Assembly: GCA_028736075.1 (NCBI GenBank) | Contig: CP117875.1 | Location: 682,001-746,000 of the forward strand | DNA from: Chryseobacterium sp. KACC 21268 | Lineage (GTDB): Bacteria > Bacteroidota > Bacteroidia > Flavobacteriales > Weeksellaceae | Length of the DNA: 64,000 nt | Direction of reading: 5' to 3' | In this document: positions 1-9,902 of the stretch, piece after piece | Layout of the letters: each line of letters opens with the position of its first letter | Position numbering within the stretch: the stretch's first letter is position 1 | Position numbers and translations under genes: made by a program | Notes under the pieces: generated by a model | Told to the model about the DNA's origin: nothing | Database searches by the model: none | What the model saw: only the letters and a program-made list of their open reading frames with translations

Positions 1-2
1 CA

Positions 3-2183
3 ACAAATGACTGGTCATATTCAAGCTTTTCTTCGGGGATGGTTTTTGTAAATAAAAATACTGGTTATCTTGTTGGAGGAACTTATAGCGGTGATTCTAA
101 TATTTATAAAACCAGTGATGGTGGAATAAACTGGACGAAACACAAATTTACAAATGACGGTGTAAGATCAATATTCTTTATTAATGAAAATATCGGGTAC
201 GCAAACGCTAATAATTTTTATAAAACAACCAATGGCGGAGCATCTTGGGAATTGGTAGCAAACAATATATCTTTTAGCAAAATTAAATTCCTAAATGAAA
301 ATCTTGGTTTTGCAACCAACAATAATTATTATAACAGAAGGTTTTATAAAACTACAGACGGAGGCAAGAATTGGAATATTATTGCAACCTATGAATCTGA
401 TATAAATGATTTCTTTTTTACAGACGAACAAAACGGTTATTTGATTGGTGGTCCCGATTTGAAATTACAAAAAACAACAGATGGCGGAAATACCTGGAAA
501 AAGTATGAGATCCCATACGGATGGTACAATTTGGTAAGATTTAAAAACAAAAATATTGGGCTGATAGCTACTGAATATGGTCAGATATATTCTACTTCTA
601 ATGGAGGAAGGAGCTGGAAATCGGATTATAATTATTACGCCTCCAAGGATATGCTTTTCACTAATGATAATGTATACCTGACCGGTGAGAATGGAAAAGT
701 TTTCAAAGGTTCGCTACAAAATATTCCGGAATTTATTCTAACAACTAATGAGGTTGCTAATATTTCCAATACGAAGGCCGTTTTTACTGGTAGTGCGGCA
801 AGTAATTCTTCTACTATCAATTATCTGATGTTTGAATTTAGCAAAAGTCCTTTCTTTAGTCAGGTATCATATATTGCAACAAGTAAAGAACATATAGATG
901 CAAATGATTCTGATGACCTGTTTACATCTGTTTCTGATCTGGAATCTTCTACAACTTATTATGTAAGATTGTCAGGAATGCATAATGGAGTCAAAGTTTA
1001 TGGCAATGTTGTAACCTTCAAAACACTTCCGGATTATAGCCTCAGTCTCAATACAACCTATCCTTACTATGCTTCATCTATAGATCTCCATGGTTCGGGA
1101 AGCGCTATTGGTAATGATATAAATGATATAGAATTTGAGTACACCGAGAATCAGGAAAATTTTACAAACTCATCTCCATCTACTCCTCAGAATATAGTAG
1201 TGGGAAACAGCAATGTTTTTTTAACTGCCAAGCTTCTGAGCTTAAAACCGCAAACGCAATATTATGCTCGTATCAAAGCAAAATATGAAAATGATGTGGT
1301 ATATAGTAATGTTATCAGCTTCACAACAGCAAAGGAATACGATATTACTTTATATGAAGCATATAAAAGTGGTTCTAATATCTCCTTAAATGCAAATGTT
1401 TCTGCAAACGATAAAGATATAACAGACATTACATTCGAATATGGATTCACGAATTTTGAAAATTCTACAAATGCATCTCCTTCACAAGTAAGCGGATCAA
1501 ATTATGCTTACATATCGACTTTAATAGCAGCAAACATTTTGATTCCAAATAAAAATTATTATGCGAGAATAAAAGCTGTGACCAATGGAAAGACGATATA
1601 CAGTAATACAATTTTGTTTAATCAGGAGAACATTTTAATTCTTGCAAAAGACCAAAATGAAATCTTATCGGAGACATCAATAAAATTGAATGGACTAGTT
1701 AAAACATTTGACTATTATCCAATTACTGACATAAAATTTGAATACGGAAAAACGGAGGATTTAGGAAACGAGTTACCAAGTACACCAAGTTATAGCTATT
1801 ACAGTACAGCAACATTGAAGATAACTGGTAACTTAACAGGATTAGAAACCAATCAAAAGTATTATTATAAAATATCAGCCAATCAAAATGGTGAGAAGAA
1901 ATATTCAGATTTATACGAGTTTATAATGACACCACTATATGTGTCTGACATAGATAAAAATGATATTGCAATATATCCAAATCCAGTAAAAGAAATAATT
2001 AATTTTAAAAGTTCAAATAATATATCAAAAATCGAAATATATGATTTGTCCGGAAAATTGCTACTGTTTAAATCAGCAGAAAAAATAGAAAATGTGAATA
2101 TTCAGAATCTCCCAAATGCGATATATATTGTGAAGATCTATTCTAAAGGTGAAGTGATCACAAAAAAAATAATAAAAAAATAA
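3..2183 (+). CDS. T9SS-sorted surface protein with YCF48/BNR-like and Fn3-like repeats (5' truncated)
   Basis: The frame stays open to the left edge: the codons before the first ATG (position 39) read as more of the same repeat, so the true start lies outside the window. The first 235 or so residues are YCF48/BNR-like beta-propeller repeats with recurring KTTDGG.NW and N.GY motifs. Four Fn3-like domains of about 95 residues follow (roughly 236-330, 332-430, 433-528, 532-628), each ending in a YYxRIxA...YSN type strand. The last 75 residues (from IYPNPVKE to KKIIKK) are a type A sorting domain, so the protein should be secreted by the type IX system and attached to or released from the cell surface. 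Its ligand or substrate cannot be told. An intrinsic terminator follows at 2204. Confidence 0.85.
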   Translation, partial: TNDWSYSSFSSGMVFVNKNTGYLVGGTYSGDSNIYKTSDGGINWTKHKFTNDGVRSIFFINENIGYANANNFYKTTNGGASWELVANNISFSKIKFLNENLGFATNNNYYNRRFYKTTDGGKNWNIIATYESDINDFFFTDEQNGYLIGGPDLKLQKTTDGGNTWKKYEIPYGWYNLVRFKNKNIGLIATEYGQIYSTSNGGRSWKSDYNYYASKDMLFTNDNVYLTGENGKVFKGSLQNIPEFILTTNEVANISNTKAVFTGSAASNSSTINYLMFEFSKSPFFSQVSYIATSKEHIDANDSDDLFTSVSDLESSTTYYVRLSGMHNGVKVYGNVVTFKTLPDYSLSLNTTYPYYASSIDLHGSGSAIGNDINDIEFEYTENQENFTNSSPSTPQNIVVGNSNVFLTAKLLSLKPQTQYYARIKAKYENDVVYSNVISFTTAKEYDITLYEAYKSGSNISLNANVSANDKDITDITFEYGFTNFENSTNASPSQVSGSNYAYISTLIAANILIPNKNYYARIKAVTNGKTIYSNTILFNQENILILAKDQNEILSETSIKLNGLVKTFDYYPITDIKFEYGKTEDLGNELPSTPSYSYYSTATLKITGNLTGLETNQKYYYKISANQNGEKKYSDLYEFIMTPLYVSDIDKNDIAIYPNPVKEIINFKSSNNISKIEIYDLSGKLLLFKSAEKIENVNIQNLPNAIYIVKIYSKGEVITKKIIKK

Positions 2184-2203
2184 TTTTCACTTTGAACTAA
2201 AAC

Positions 2204-2229
2204 AACTCCCGAAATTTTCGGGAGTTTTG
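2204..2229 (+). terminator. Intrinsic terminator after the T9SS protein
   Basis: Hairpin with arms AACTCCCGAAA / TTTCGGGAGTT followed by TTGGTTTG. It lies 20 bases after the stop codon. Confidence 0.75.
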
Positions 2230-2469
2230 GTTTGATTATAGTTTAGCTTCTTTTCGTTCTTTCCTCAAGCCACCTTTCTGTGCACGTATTGTTAATTCTA
2301 AAATAAACCTGCGACTACTAATAACTTTTTCATAATAAATAATTTTACGTGTTAAAAAATGTTTTTGCTGAGTGATACTGAACAATTAACATTCCTTTAT
2401 TCATCGTAGTTTAACAGATATAGACAGAACTCGGTTTTGTATCGACGAACGTAAACATTGTATAGACAA

Positions 2470-2502
2470 AACAGGCTTCACGAAAATTCCGCGAAGCCTG
2501 TT
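2470..2502 (-). terminator. Intrinsic terminator of mnmA
   Basis: Perfect 10-bp arms AACAGGCTTC / GAAGCCTGTT. On the minus strand the hairpin is followed by TTGTC. It lies 23 bases beyond the mnmA stop. The stretch 2228-2469 holds no gene I can support. Confidence 0.7.
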
Positions 2503-2524
2503 CAATTATTTAATTCTGTTTATT

Positions 2525-3712
2525 TTAAGCAATTACGCCACTTCCAATCAACTCATCGTCGATGTACCAAGCTGCAAATTGCCCTTCAGCAATCGCCGAT
2601 TGAGGATTTTCAAATTCCATATAAAATCCATCTTCGAATTGATGAATCGTCGCTTTTTCCAAAGTTTGTCGGTAACGGATTCTTGCCATCACTTCCATAG
2701 ATTCGCCGTTTTTCAATTTCAAATCTTCGCGAACCCAATGCAATTCGGCATTTTCAATTTTCAAAGCTTTGCGGAAAAGTCCGGGGAAATTTTTCCCTTC
2801 ACCTACGAAGATGATGTTGTTTTCCATTTCTCGCTGGATAATGAAACAAGAGTCCTTGTGTCCGCCAATTCCCAAACCTTTGCTTTGCCCAATCGTGAAA
2901 AACTGTGCACCTTGATGCTTGCCAATCACTTTTCCGTCCTCTTTTTTATAATTGATTTTCGCTGATAGATATTCCAGCTCTTCCAATTTTGAATTAAAAG
3001 TTGGCGTTTCTTTATGGAATTCAGCAAAATCATTGAAGATTTCCACTATTTCTCCTTCTTTCGGAACAAGCTGCTGTTGTAAGAATGTCGGCAAACTCAC
3101 TTTCCCTATGAAACAAAGTCCCTGAGAATCTTTCTTGTCCGCCGTTACCAATCCAATTTCTTTAGCGATTTCCCTTACTTCCGGCTTAGTCAGTTCTCCG
3201 ATTGGAAACAACGCTTTCGACAATTGGTCTTGATTCAACTGACAAAGGAAATAACTTTGGTCTTTGTTAGTATCTTTCCCTGCCAGAAGATGGAAAATCT
3301 CTTTCCCATTTTCATCAAAAGTAGAAGTCACGCGCGCGTAATGTCCGGTCGCAACCTTCTCAGCACCAAGCGATAAAGCTGTTTTCATAAAAACATCGAA
3401 TTTCACTTCGCGGTTGCAAAGCACATCGGGATTTGGCGTTCGTCCTTTCTGATATTCGTCAAACATATAATCCACGATTCGCTCCTTGTAGAGCTCGCTC
3501 ATATCGATGACCTGATAAGGAATTCCTAATTTTTGTGCGACTAGAAGCGCATCATTACTATCTTCAATCCAAGGGCATTCATCTTCCAATGTCACCGATG
3601 CATCGTTCCAGTTTCGCATAAAAAGTGCGATAACTTCGTGACCTTGCTGTTGCAAAAGATAAGCGGTCACGCTAGAATCTACGCCTCCGGAGAGGCCAAC
3701 TACTATTTTCAT
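2525..3712 (-). CDS. mnmA: tRNA-specific 2-thiouridylase MnmA
   Basis: Cytoplasmic enzyme that adenylates U34 of tRNA Lys, Glu and Gln and replaces O2 with sulfur (the s2 part of mnm5s2U). The 395 residues are full length for the family. The PP-loop motif GLSGGVDSS is at residues 6-14. The two cysteines that pass on the persulfide are in place: C99 in the CNREVKF motif and C200 in the SQGLCFIGK motif. The C-terminal part is the usual beta-barrel ending in [11 protein letters not shown]. The gene stands alone with its own terminator. Upstream, 3713-4028 carries a dispersed repeat. Confidence 0.97.
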   Translation of the reverse strand: MKIVVGLSGGVDSSVTAYLLQQQGHEVIALFMRNWNDASVTLEDECPWIEDSNDALLVAQKLGIPYQVIDMSELYKERIVDYMFDEYQKGRTPNPDVLCNREVKFDVFMKTALSLGAEKVATGHYARVTSTFDENGKEIFHLLAGKDTNKDQSYFLCQLNQDQLSKALFPIGELTKPEVREIAKEIGLVTADKKDSQGLCFIGKVSLPTFLQQQLVPKEGEIVEIFNDFAEFHKETPTFNSKLEELEYLSAKINYKKEDGKVIGKHQGAQFFTIGQSKGLGIGGHKDSCFIIQREMENNIIFVGEGKNFPGLFRKALKIENAELHWVREDLKLKNGESMEVMARIRYRQTLEKATIHQFEDGFYMEFENPQSAIAEGQFAAWYIDDELIGSGVIA

Positions 3713-3840
3713 TTGATTTCAATTTTACGAAACTCTTGACGGGAGTTCTTAGTTTGAGCTTGCAAAAATACAATTAAAACTTTCGCAAAAAAAACCATAA
3801 TTTTAAGGATTGATAAAAACGATATTAGCAACATTAATTA

Positions 3841-3981
3841 TTTGGGCAGCTTTATCCGCCTTCCACTCCCAATCTTTTTTGCCAATACTTTCCCACAGCA
3901 AAAAAGGATTTCCGTTCAAACCTAACGAAGTGGTTCATCGACTCAAATAAAAAATAAAAACTAGGAGATAAGTCGGGCTGC
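3841..3981. repeat. Dispersed intergenic repeat, copy A
   Basis: Starts TTTGGGCAGCT, continues with a CCGCCTTCC...CTCCC block, CTTTTTTGCC, AAAAAAGGATTTCC, and ends GTCGGGCTGC. The same ordered blocks recur at 25277-25363 and 39543-39629. This copy has about 50 extra bases between GGATTTCC and GTCGGGCTGC. It fills most of the 316-base gap between the divergent mnmA and the gene at 4029; nothing coding is seen there. Confidence 0.8.
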
Positions 3982-4028
3982 GAGATTCAACCTTTGAATA
4001 AAATGTCAACATAAAAAACATATTAATT

Positions 4029-4553
4029 ATGAAAAAATTGTTCAGTCTTTCCTTAATTCTAATGAGCGTTCTAAACTTTTCTCAAATTGCAATCAGTCCG
4101 GAAACGTCGGCCAATCGCTGGACTTTCGGTGGCGGATTGGGCGTGGGTTTCGGTAGTGATAGTTATTTCAATCTGCAGGTTTCTCCAAGAGTCGGTTATA
4201 AAATCACAGACCAATTGGAAGGCGGCGTTATCGGAAATGTTTCCTGGCAGACTTCAGATTTTTACAAATCGACAATGTTTGGCGTTGGTCCTTTTATGAA
4301 TTACTATTTCGCGCGTTCTTTCTTTGTAGGTGCCAATCTTCAGCAATATTTCATTAATTCAGAAGAAAAATTCACAGGGTATAAATTTGATACAGATGAA
4401 ACATCACTTTATCTCGGTGGCGGCTATATGCAGCCGTTGGGAAATAATGCATTTGCACAATTTGGATTGATGTACAATGTGTTGTGGAAGGAGAGAAGTA
4501 GTATTTTCAGTACCGGATTTATCCCAAGTGTGGGATTTGTGGTAGGCTTATAA
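4029..4553 (+). CDS. Small outer-membrane beta-barrel-like protein
   Basis: 174 residues with a signal peptide (MKKLFSLSLILMSVLNFSQ, probable cleavage after the Q or nearby). The mature part alternates glycine and aromatic residues (FGGGLGVGFGSDSYFNLQVSPRVGYKI region) and ends with a hydrophobic-aromatic strand (FIPSVGFVVGL), as in outer-membrane beta-barrel proteins of the OprF/OmpW-like size class. This suggests a small 8-stranded barrel. Substrate and role are unknown. It stands alone, upstream of a convergent Crp/Fnr gene. Confidence 0.7.
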   Translation: MKKLFSLSLILMSVLNFSQIAISPETSANRWTFGGGLGVGFGSDSYFNLQVSPRVGYKITDQLEGGVIGNVSWQTSDFYKSTMFGVGPFMNYYFARSFFVGANLQQYFINSEEKFTGYKFDTDETSLYLGGGYMQPLGNNAFAQFGLMYNVLWKERSSIFSTGFIPSVGFVVGL

Positions 4554-4666
4554 AAAAAATAAAGTCCTCCTATTTATCATCATTCGTGTTTGGATAGATT
4601 TTTTTAGAGGACCTTATTAGGAACTGCAAAGGTAGAATGAATATTCGAAACAAAAATTAACCTTTG

Positions 4667-5251
4667 TTAATTTCCCTTCAAAAGTCTCTTTTTAATTCTA
4701 CTAAGTGATACCGGCGTGATTCCCAGAAGTGAAGCAATATATTTCGAAGGCACTTTCTGCAGAACTTTTGCGTTGGCTTCCAGATGTTTCTGATATCGTT
4801 CTTCGGGATTCAGGAGTACAAAATCTTCGATGTTTTGTAAGAGAATTCCAATCATTTGCAAGAACATATTGGCCCGCAGATTGTTGATGGTCAAACTTTT
4901 TTGAGAACCAAGGTGAATGGCATCATAGGTCAATTCAAATAGTTCGGTCTCACCAATGGATTGGTAAAAATATCTCGAAGGTTGATTGTAGATAATCCCA
5001 TCATAATTACCGAAAAAACTCTTTTTGTTGTGGAAAAGAATGGTCTTTTCCGCCCCGTTGGCTTCCAAGTGATAAACACGTACAATTCCACTTTTGATGA
5101 AATAGACCTTGCGGTTGTTATCTCCTGGCCTGATGTAGATTTCCCCAGATTTGAAGGTTCTCAGCGTGGTGTAAGGCGTAAGGATTTCCACGTCTTCTTT
5201 CGTAATTCCTGGAATGTTTTGTAACAAATATTCTTTTGAAGATTCTTCCAT
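4667..5251 (-). CDS. Crp/Fnr family transcriptional regulator
   Basis: 194 residues: an N-terminal cyclic-nucleotide-binding fold (about 20-125, including IYIRPGDNNRKVYFIKSGIV) and a short C-terminal helix-turn-helix (YIASLLGITPVSLSRIKKR, about 170-190). The Flavobacteriia forms of this family usually lack the residues needed for cAMP binding, so the effector is unknown. It lies just downstream of clpC on the same strand, but a strong terminator at 5262-5283 separates them, so it probably has its own promoter. It is one of three family members in the window. Confidence 0.9.
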   Translation of the reverse strand: MEESSKEYLLQNIPGITKEDVEILTPYTTLRTFKSGEIYIRPGDNNRKVYFIKSGIVRVYHLEANGAEKTILFHNKKSFFGNYDGIIYNQPSRYFYQSIGETELFELTYDAIHLGSQKSLTINNLRANMFLQMIGILLQNIEDFVLLNPEERYQKHLEANAKVLQKVPSKYIASLLGITPVSLSRIKKRLLKGN

Positions 5252-5261
5252 AATATAAAAA

Positions 5262-5283
5262 AGACCACCCGCAAAGGTGGTCT
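5262..5283 (-). terminator. Intrinsic terminator of clpC
   Basis: Perfect arms AGACCACC / GGTGGTCT with a CGCAAA-type loop, followed on the minus strand by a TTTTTTAT tract. It sits between the clpC stop and the start of the Crp/Fnr gene. Confidence 0.85.
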
Positions 5284-5301
5284 ATATAGTTTTGAAATGA
5301 T

Positions 5302-7824
5302 TTACTTTACGATTTGCTCTTCTTTCACAGTTTCGCCTTCCAAACCATCTTTAGCTTCATTGACTTTCAGGACAACTGTTTCACCTTCACCAAATTGTTT
5401 GTTGACAAGCATTTCAGCCAACAAGTCTTCGATGTATTTCTGGATTGCACGTTTCAGAGGTCTCGCTCCGAAGTCTTTGTCCCATCCTTTTTCGGAAATG
5501 AAATCTTTTGCTTCTTCCGTCAATTCGATTCTGTAGCCTAGTTTTTCCAATCTGCCATACAATTTGGACAATTCCAAATCGATGATTCTCTTAATATCTT
5601 TTTGCTCAAGAGAGTTGAAGATAATAATGTCATCAATTCTGTTTAGGAATTCTGGCGCGAATGCTTTCTTCAAAGCGTTCTCAATTGTAGACCTTGCTCT
5701 TGCATCGGTATTGGTTTTCTTCGCATTGGTTCCGAATCCTACACCATCTCCGAAGTCTTTCAGGTCTCTGGTTCCGATATTCGAGGTCAGGATAATGATA
5801 GTATTTCTAAAATCAATTTTTCTACCTAATGAATCGGTTACAAAACCTTCGTCCAAAATCTGCAACAAAATGTTGAAAACATCTGGATGTGCTTTCTCGA
5901 TCTCATCAAGAAGCACGACTGCGTAAGGTTTTCTTCGCACAGCTTCCGTCAATTGTCCGCCTTCTTCGTATCCAACGTATCCTGGAGGCGCTCCAACCAA
6001 TCTGGAAACCGCGAATTTCTCCATATACTCACTCATATCGATCCTGATCAAAGCTTCGTCTGAGTCGAATAATTCACGCGCCATTACTTTGGCCAATTCT
6101 GTTTTACCAACACCAGTTGTTCCAAGGAAAATGAATGTTCCGATTGGTCTGTTCGGGTCTTTAAGACCAGCTCTGTTTCTTTGGATGGCTTTCACCACTT
6201 TTTTCACAGCGTCTTCCTGACCGATAACTTTTCCATTAAGTTTATCATCCATTTGAGCCAATTTATCAAGCTCATTTTTACCAACTTTCGTTACAGGAAC
6301 GCCACTCATCATAGAGACCACTTCTGCAACACTTTCTTCGGTCACTTCTTCTTTTTTCTCTTTGACATCTTTATCCCATTGTTCTTGGGCAAGATTCAAT
6401 TCAATTTGAAGTCTTTCTTCCTCGTCTTTCAACTTTCTAGCTTCAAGATAATCCTGAGCTTTTACGGCTTGTTGCTTCAATTCCTTCACTTCTTCGATGC
6501 GTGTTTCGTGCTCGATGATCTCGGAAGGAACTTTCATATTTTTGATATAAACTCTAGACCCGGCTTCGTCCATCGCATCAATCGCTTTGTCCGGAAGGAA
6601 TCTGTCTGTAATGTATCTTGCTGTCAAGTTCACACAAGCTTGGATAGCTTCATCTGTGTAATGAACATTGTGGTGATCCTCATATTTGTCCTTAACCTGA
6701 TGAAGAATTTGAATCGTTTCTTCAACGGTAGTCGGCTCAACCATTACTTTCTGGAAACGACGTTCCAAAGCGCCATCTTTCTCGATGTATTGTCTGTACT
6801 CGTCAAGAGTAGTCGCACCAATACATTGAATCTCGCCTCTTGCCAAAGCTGGTTTGAACATATTGGAAGCATCTAAACTTCCGGTAGAACTTCCTGCGCC
6901 GACAATTGTATGCAATTCATCGATGAAAAGGATGACATCGCGGTTTTTCTCCAATTCTGTCATTATCGCTTTCATTCTCTCTTCGAATTGTCCACGATAT
7001 TTGGTTCCAGCAACCAAACTTGCAAGGTCAAGGGTAATGACTCTCTTTCCATAAAGAACTCGAGAAACTTTTTTCTGCTGAATTCTCAAAGCCAAACCTT
7101 CTGCAATCGCTGATTTACCAACACCTGGCTCACCGATCAAAAGCGGATTGTTTTTCTTTCTTCTTGATAAGATCTGAGAAACCCTTTCAATTTCTTTTTC
7201 ACGACCGATCACCGGATCCAGTTTTCCGTCTCTTGCGAGAGAAGTTAAATCACGACCGAAGTTGTCCAAAGTTGGGGTTTTACTTTTTTGAGCGCCAAGA
7301 TTTCCCGTCGGCTTTTTCATTTGGCTGTAAGGTTCTTCTTTCTCTTCGTCATCATCATACGCACTATTCTGTGGTAACTGATCAGTGTTTTTCAACATCG
7401 TTCTGTATGCTTTTTGCACAGCGTCATAATCGATATCGTAAGCTTGAAGAATATTTGCCGTTGGATCTTCCTGTTTGTACAGAACACCTAATAAAAGATG
7501 CACCGTATTGATATCCGAAGATTGATATTGGCGACATTCCAGCTCAGATCTTTTCACGGCCTGATCTGCCATTTTTGTAAAAGAAATGCTTCCCATATTC
7601 GCTGTAAACGGATTTGAGTTTACAGAGCTCAGGGTTTCTATTTTTCTCTTTATCTGGGTAAGATCTGCGCTTAGACTTTCGAGGATCTCCTTTGCAGAAT
7701 TTTCAGTTTTGATGATTCCTAAAAGGAAATGTTCAGTATTCAGAAATTCACTCTGCAAACGCCTTGCTTCATTTTTGCTTTGCTTGAACACGCGGTTCAA
7801 ACCGTCTGAAAATTTATAATCCAT
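5302..7824 (-). CDS. clpC: ATP-dependent Clp protease ATP-binding subunit ClpC
   Basis: 840-residue class I Hsp100 unfoldase that feeds proteins to ClpP. It has an N-terminal double Clp repeat (residues 1-150), an acidic linker (about 155-175), AAA domain 1 with Walker A GEPGVGKS at 231-238, a coiled-coil middle domain (about 405-475, E/K/Q rich), and AAA domain 2 with Walker A GTTGVGKTE near 565. The middle domain is the short ClpC type rather than the long ClpB type. The C-terminal tail ends in a charged GLEGETVKEEQIVK extension. ClpP is not in this window. Its own terminator follows. Confidence 0.96.
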   Translation of the reverse strand: MDYKFSDGLNRVFKQSKNEARRLQSEFLNTEHFLLGIIKTENSAKEILESLSADLTQIKRKIETLSSVNSNPFTANMGSISFTKMADQAVKRSELECRQYQSSDINTVHLLLGVLYKQEDPTANILQAYDIDYDAVQKAYRTMLKNTDQLPQNSAYDDDEEKEEPYSQMKKPTGNLGAQKSKTPTLDNFGRDLTSLARDGKLDPVIGREKEIERVSQILSRRKKNNPLLIGEPGVGKSAIAEGLALRIQQKKVSRVLYGKRVITLDLASLVAGTKYRGQFEERMKAIMTELEKNRDVILFIDELHTIVGAGSSTGSLDASNMFKPALARGEIQCIGATTLDEYRQYIEKDGALERRFQKVMVEPTTVEETIQILHQVKDKYEDHHNVHYTDEAIQACVNLTARYITDRFLPDKAIDAMDEAGSRVYIKNMKVPSEIIEHETRIEEVKELKQQAVKAQDYLEARKLKDEEERLQIELNLAQEQWDKDVKEKKEEVTEESVAEVVSMMSGVPVTKVGKNELDKLAQMDDKLNGKVIGQEDAVKKVVKAIQRNRAGLKDPNRPIGTFIFLGTTGVGKTELAKVMARELFDSDEALIRIDMSEYMEKFAVSRLVGAPPGYVGYEEGGQLTEAVRRKPYAVVLLDEIEKAHPDVFNILLQILDEGFVTDSLGRKIDFRNTIIILTSNIGTRDLKDFGDGVGFGTNAKKTNTDARARSTIENALKKAFAPEFLNRIDDIIIFNSLEQKDIKRIIDLELSKLYGRLEKLGYRIELTEEAKDFISEKGWDKDFGARPLKRAIQKYIEDLLAEMLVNKQFGEGETVVLKVNEAKDGLEGETVKEEQIVK

Positions 7825-7991
7825 AATTAAAAATTATACACTAAGTTATGTTTTTTATGATAAATCCTACAATTAATTATTGTAAAATTTAAATATTTGT
7901 TTGCAAATAGATTGCCATTAGAAAAAAACGGACTTTATGACTTGATTTTTTTATAAAATTGTTTAGGTTTGTAAACCTCAAAAATCACCAG

Positions 7992-8207
7992 ATGAATAAT
8001 TGGTCAGAATATGTCGGTTACTTAGCGTCTGTCTTCATCGTAGTCAGCTTCTTGCTCAAGGATATTAGAACGATCAGGACCATTAATTTATTGGGCTGCA
8101 TCTGTTTTGTGATCTACGGATTCTACAATGGTGTGCTGTGGCCGATCATCATTCCAAATGGCATTCTCGCCGTGATCCAGATCTATAATATTGTAAAAAA
8201 GAATTAG
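7992..8207 (+). CDS. Small three-helix membrane protein, SemiSWEET/YgjV-like
   Basis: 71 residues from the ATG at 7992; an upstream TTG at 7959 would only add a poorly hydrophobic extension. Three predicted membrane helices: VGYLASVFIVVSFL, INLLGCICFVIYGF and IIIPNGILAVIQIYNI. The IGY...SF...IYG...PII.PN pattern recalls SemiSWEET and YgjV-type small transporters, but the similarity is weak and the substrate is unknown. The next gene starts one base after its stop, so the two are probably cotranscribed. Confidence 0.65.
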   Translation: MNNWSEYVGYLASVFIVVSFLLKDIRTIRTINLLGCICFVIYGFYNGVLWPIIIPNGILAVIQIYNIVKKN

Positions 8208-8208
8208 A

Positions 8209-9315
8209 ATGAAAGTTGTCATTAGTGTTTTCAATAATCTATATACCGACCAGCGTGTGGAAAAGGTATGTAAAACACTTTATGATAATGGCTACGAGCC
8301 TGTTCTGATTGGATGCAACTGGCTTGGAGCGCCAGAAATGGAAAGGCCTTATCCTTTTTTCAGGATTGATCTGAAGTCGAAAAAACTTCGGTTTGCGTAC
8401 ATCGAATTTCAAAGAAAACTGTACAAAGAGGTTTTGAAAAATGCTGACAATAAGACCATTTTATTGGCCAATGATCTCGAAACGCTTATGCCAAATTATC
8501 TGATTTCCAAAAAACTCAACATCCCGATCGTTTTCGACAGCCACGAGATCTTTACAGAAATGCCAACCATCCAAGGCCGTTGGGTAAAGCACGTTTGGAA
8601 GAAAATCGAAAAAACCTTTGTCCCGAAGATCAAAAGAATGATCACCGCAAGTAATTCGTATGCTAATTGGTTTGTAAAGGAATACGAGATCAATAAACCA
8701 ACTGTCATTAATAATCTGCCAAGAAAAATCGAGTTTACGGGAACCAAGGAAAATTCAAAGAAAATAATTCTTTATCAAGGTTGGCTCAATTATTCCCGAG
8801 GGATTGACAAGGCCATTCTCGCGATGCAATCGATTGACAATGCTGAACTTTGGATCGCAGGCGGCGGACCGATGGAAGCGGAATTTTGGAATTTGGCGAA
8901 ACAATCCGGCGTTGAAGATAAAATAAAATTTCTCGGAAAACTTTGTCCTTCTGATTTACGGACGATCACCCCAAAAGCCGATGTAGGTTTAAGCATCGAG
9001 GAAAATAAAGGGCTTAGTTATTATTATTCATTACCAAACAAAATTTCTGATTACATCCAATCCCGAGTTCCTGTGGTGGTTTCCAATTTCCCGGAGATGA
9101 CGAACATCGTCAACACATTTGGCGTGGGAGAGATCATAGAAGATCATTCGCCAGAACACCTTGCGGAGAAGATAAATTTAGTCCTAAAAAACGGCAAAGC
9201 CTTCTATCTCCATAACCTGAATGTAGCGTCCGACGAACTTTGCTGGGAAAATGAAGAAGACAAGATCCTGAAAATTTTCAGCGATTCCAGAAAAGAGTTG
9301 GAGCACAACCATTAA
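8209..9315 (+). CDS. GT-B fold glycosyltransferase
   Basis: 368 residues with two Rossmann halves typical of GT4-like enzymes. The N-terminal acceptor domain begins KVVISVFNNLYTDQRVEKV. The C-terminal donor domain contains KIILYQGWLNYSRGID, ELWIAGGGPMEAEF, KIKFLGKLCPSDL and a GLSYYYSLPNKISDYIQ segment that probably contributes to nucleotide-sugar binding. It probably adds a sugar to a cell-surface or lipid-linked glycan at the inner face of the membrane; donor and acceptor cannot be told. It follows the small membrane protein with a one-base gap. Confidence 0.85.
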   Translation: MKVVISVFNNLYTDQRVEKVCKTLYDNGYEPVLIGCNWLGAPEMERPYPFFRIDLKSKKLRFAYIEFQRKLYKEVLKNADNKTILLANDLETLMPNYLISKKLNIPIVFDSHEIFTEMPTIQGRWVKHVWKKIEKTFVPKIKRMITASNSYANWFVKEYEINKPTVINNLPRKIEFTGTKENSKKIILYQGWLNYSRGIDKAILAMQSIDNAELWIAGGGPMEAEFWNLAKQSGVEDKIKFLGKLCPSDLRTITPKADVGLSIEENKGLSYYYSLPNKISDYIQSRVPVVVSNFPEMTNIVNTFGVGEIIEDHSPEHLAEKINLVLKNGKAFYLHNLNVASDELCWENEEDKILKIFSDSRKELEHNH

Positions 9316-9377
9316 CCTTTCCACTTTTTTTGCATCTAAAAGTTGCATCATTCTTGATGTATTAACGTTATAAAATA

Positions 9378-9902
9378 ATGAAAATGAAATCTTTAATATT
9401 AATATTCAGTCTAGCTTTGATGACGATAGGCTGCACAAGCCAAACCTATCTGGATCCCACCACTTTGAGTTCTGTAGTTCAAAATAAAGAGTTTGATTTC
9501 AACGCAACTAAGGCTTTCCCAACCAATTTTGATGTCATCAATGTTATGAACTCAATGCCGGGCTCGACTGGAACCAGAATTTTGAATCTAGATCCGGGGA
9601 ACGGATTTAATTTAAAAAAAGACCTCTTTAGTGTCGCTTTGCCGTATTTCGGAAGAGCCTTCAACGCAAGTCCGGGCGATGCAATTAATGGTGGATTGCG
9701 ATTTGAATCCAAAGATTTCCGTGTAAAACAGTCGATTACCAAAAAAGGGAATACTATGTTTACAATCACAACAGTGGACCAAAAAGAAAGCTACATTTTC
9801 ACTTTGGAGATCTTTAAAAACGGGAGTGCATTTTTGTCCGTAAGCTCGAATAATAGACAACCTATCAGTTTTGATGGTAATATTTCGGCCGGAGGTAATT
9901 AA
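9378..9902 (+). CDS. DUF4251-like lipoprotein
   Basis: 174 residues. The N-terminal signal ends in the lipobox-like MTIGC (C19), so it is probably a periplasmic or outer-membrane lipoprotein. The body (VVQNKEFDFNATKAFP...LDPGNGFNLKKDLFSVALPYFGRAF) resembles DUF4251, a Bacteroidota family of unknown function. The ORF overlaps the 3' end of the convergent meaB by 4 bases, so no room remains for a terminator between them. Confidence 0.8.
   Translation: MKMKSLILIFSLALMTIGCTSQTYLDPTTLSSVVQNKEFDFNATKAFPTNFDVINVMNSMPGSTGTRILNLDPGNGFNLKKDLFSVALPYFGRAFNASPGDAINGGLRFESKDFRVKQSITKKGNTMFTITTVDQKESYIFTLEIFKNGSAFLSVSSNNRQPISFDGNISAGGN

Noticed and set aside
2236..2360. Possible remnant of a gene on the minus strand between the T9SS protein and mnmA
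   Set aside because: A short open stretch ends KGGLRKERKEAKL and a nearby ATG reads MKKLLVVAGLF then stop, but neither is long enough or matches a known family, and the region has no start plus plausible length.
3841..4028. Coding sequence in the mnmA upstream gap
   Set aside because: The sequence is a dispersed repeat; its frames are short and unlike any protein.
4557..4617. Terminator after the small beta-barrel gene
   Set aside because: GTCCTC / GAGGAC arms are separated by about 40 bases and lack a clear T tract, so the call was too weak.
6181..6876. 231-codon open frame on the plus strand inside clpC
   Set aside because: It is the antisense of a highly conserved ClpC region and its Phe-rich, low-complexity product looks like a shadow.
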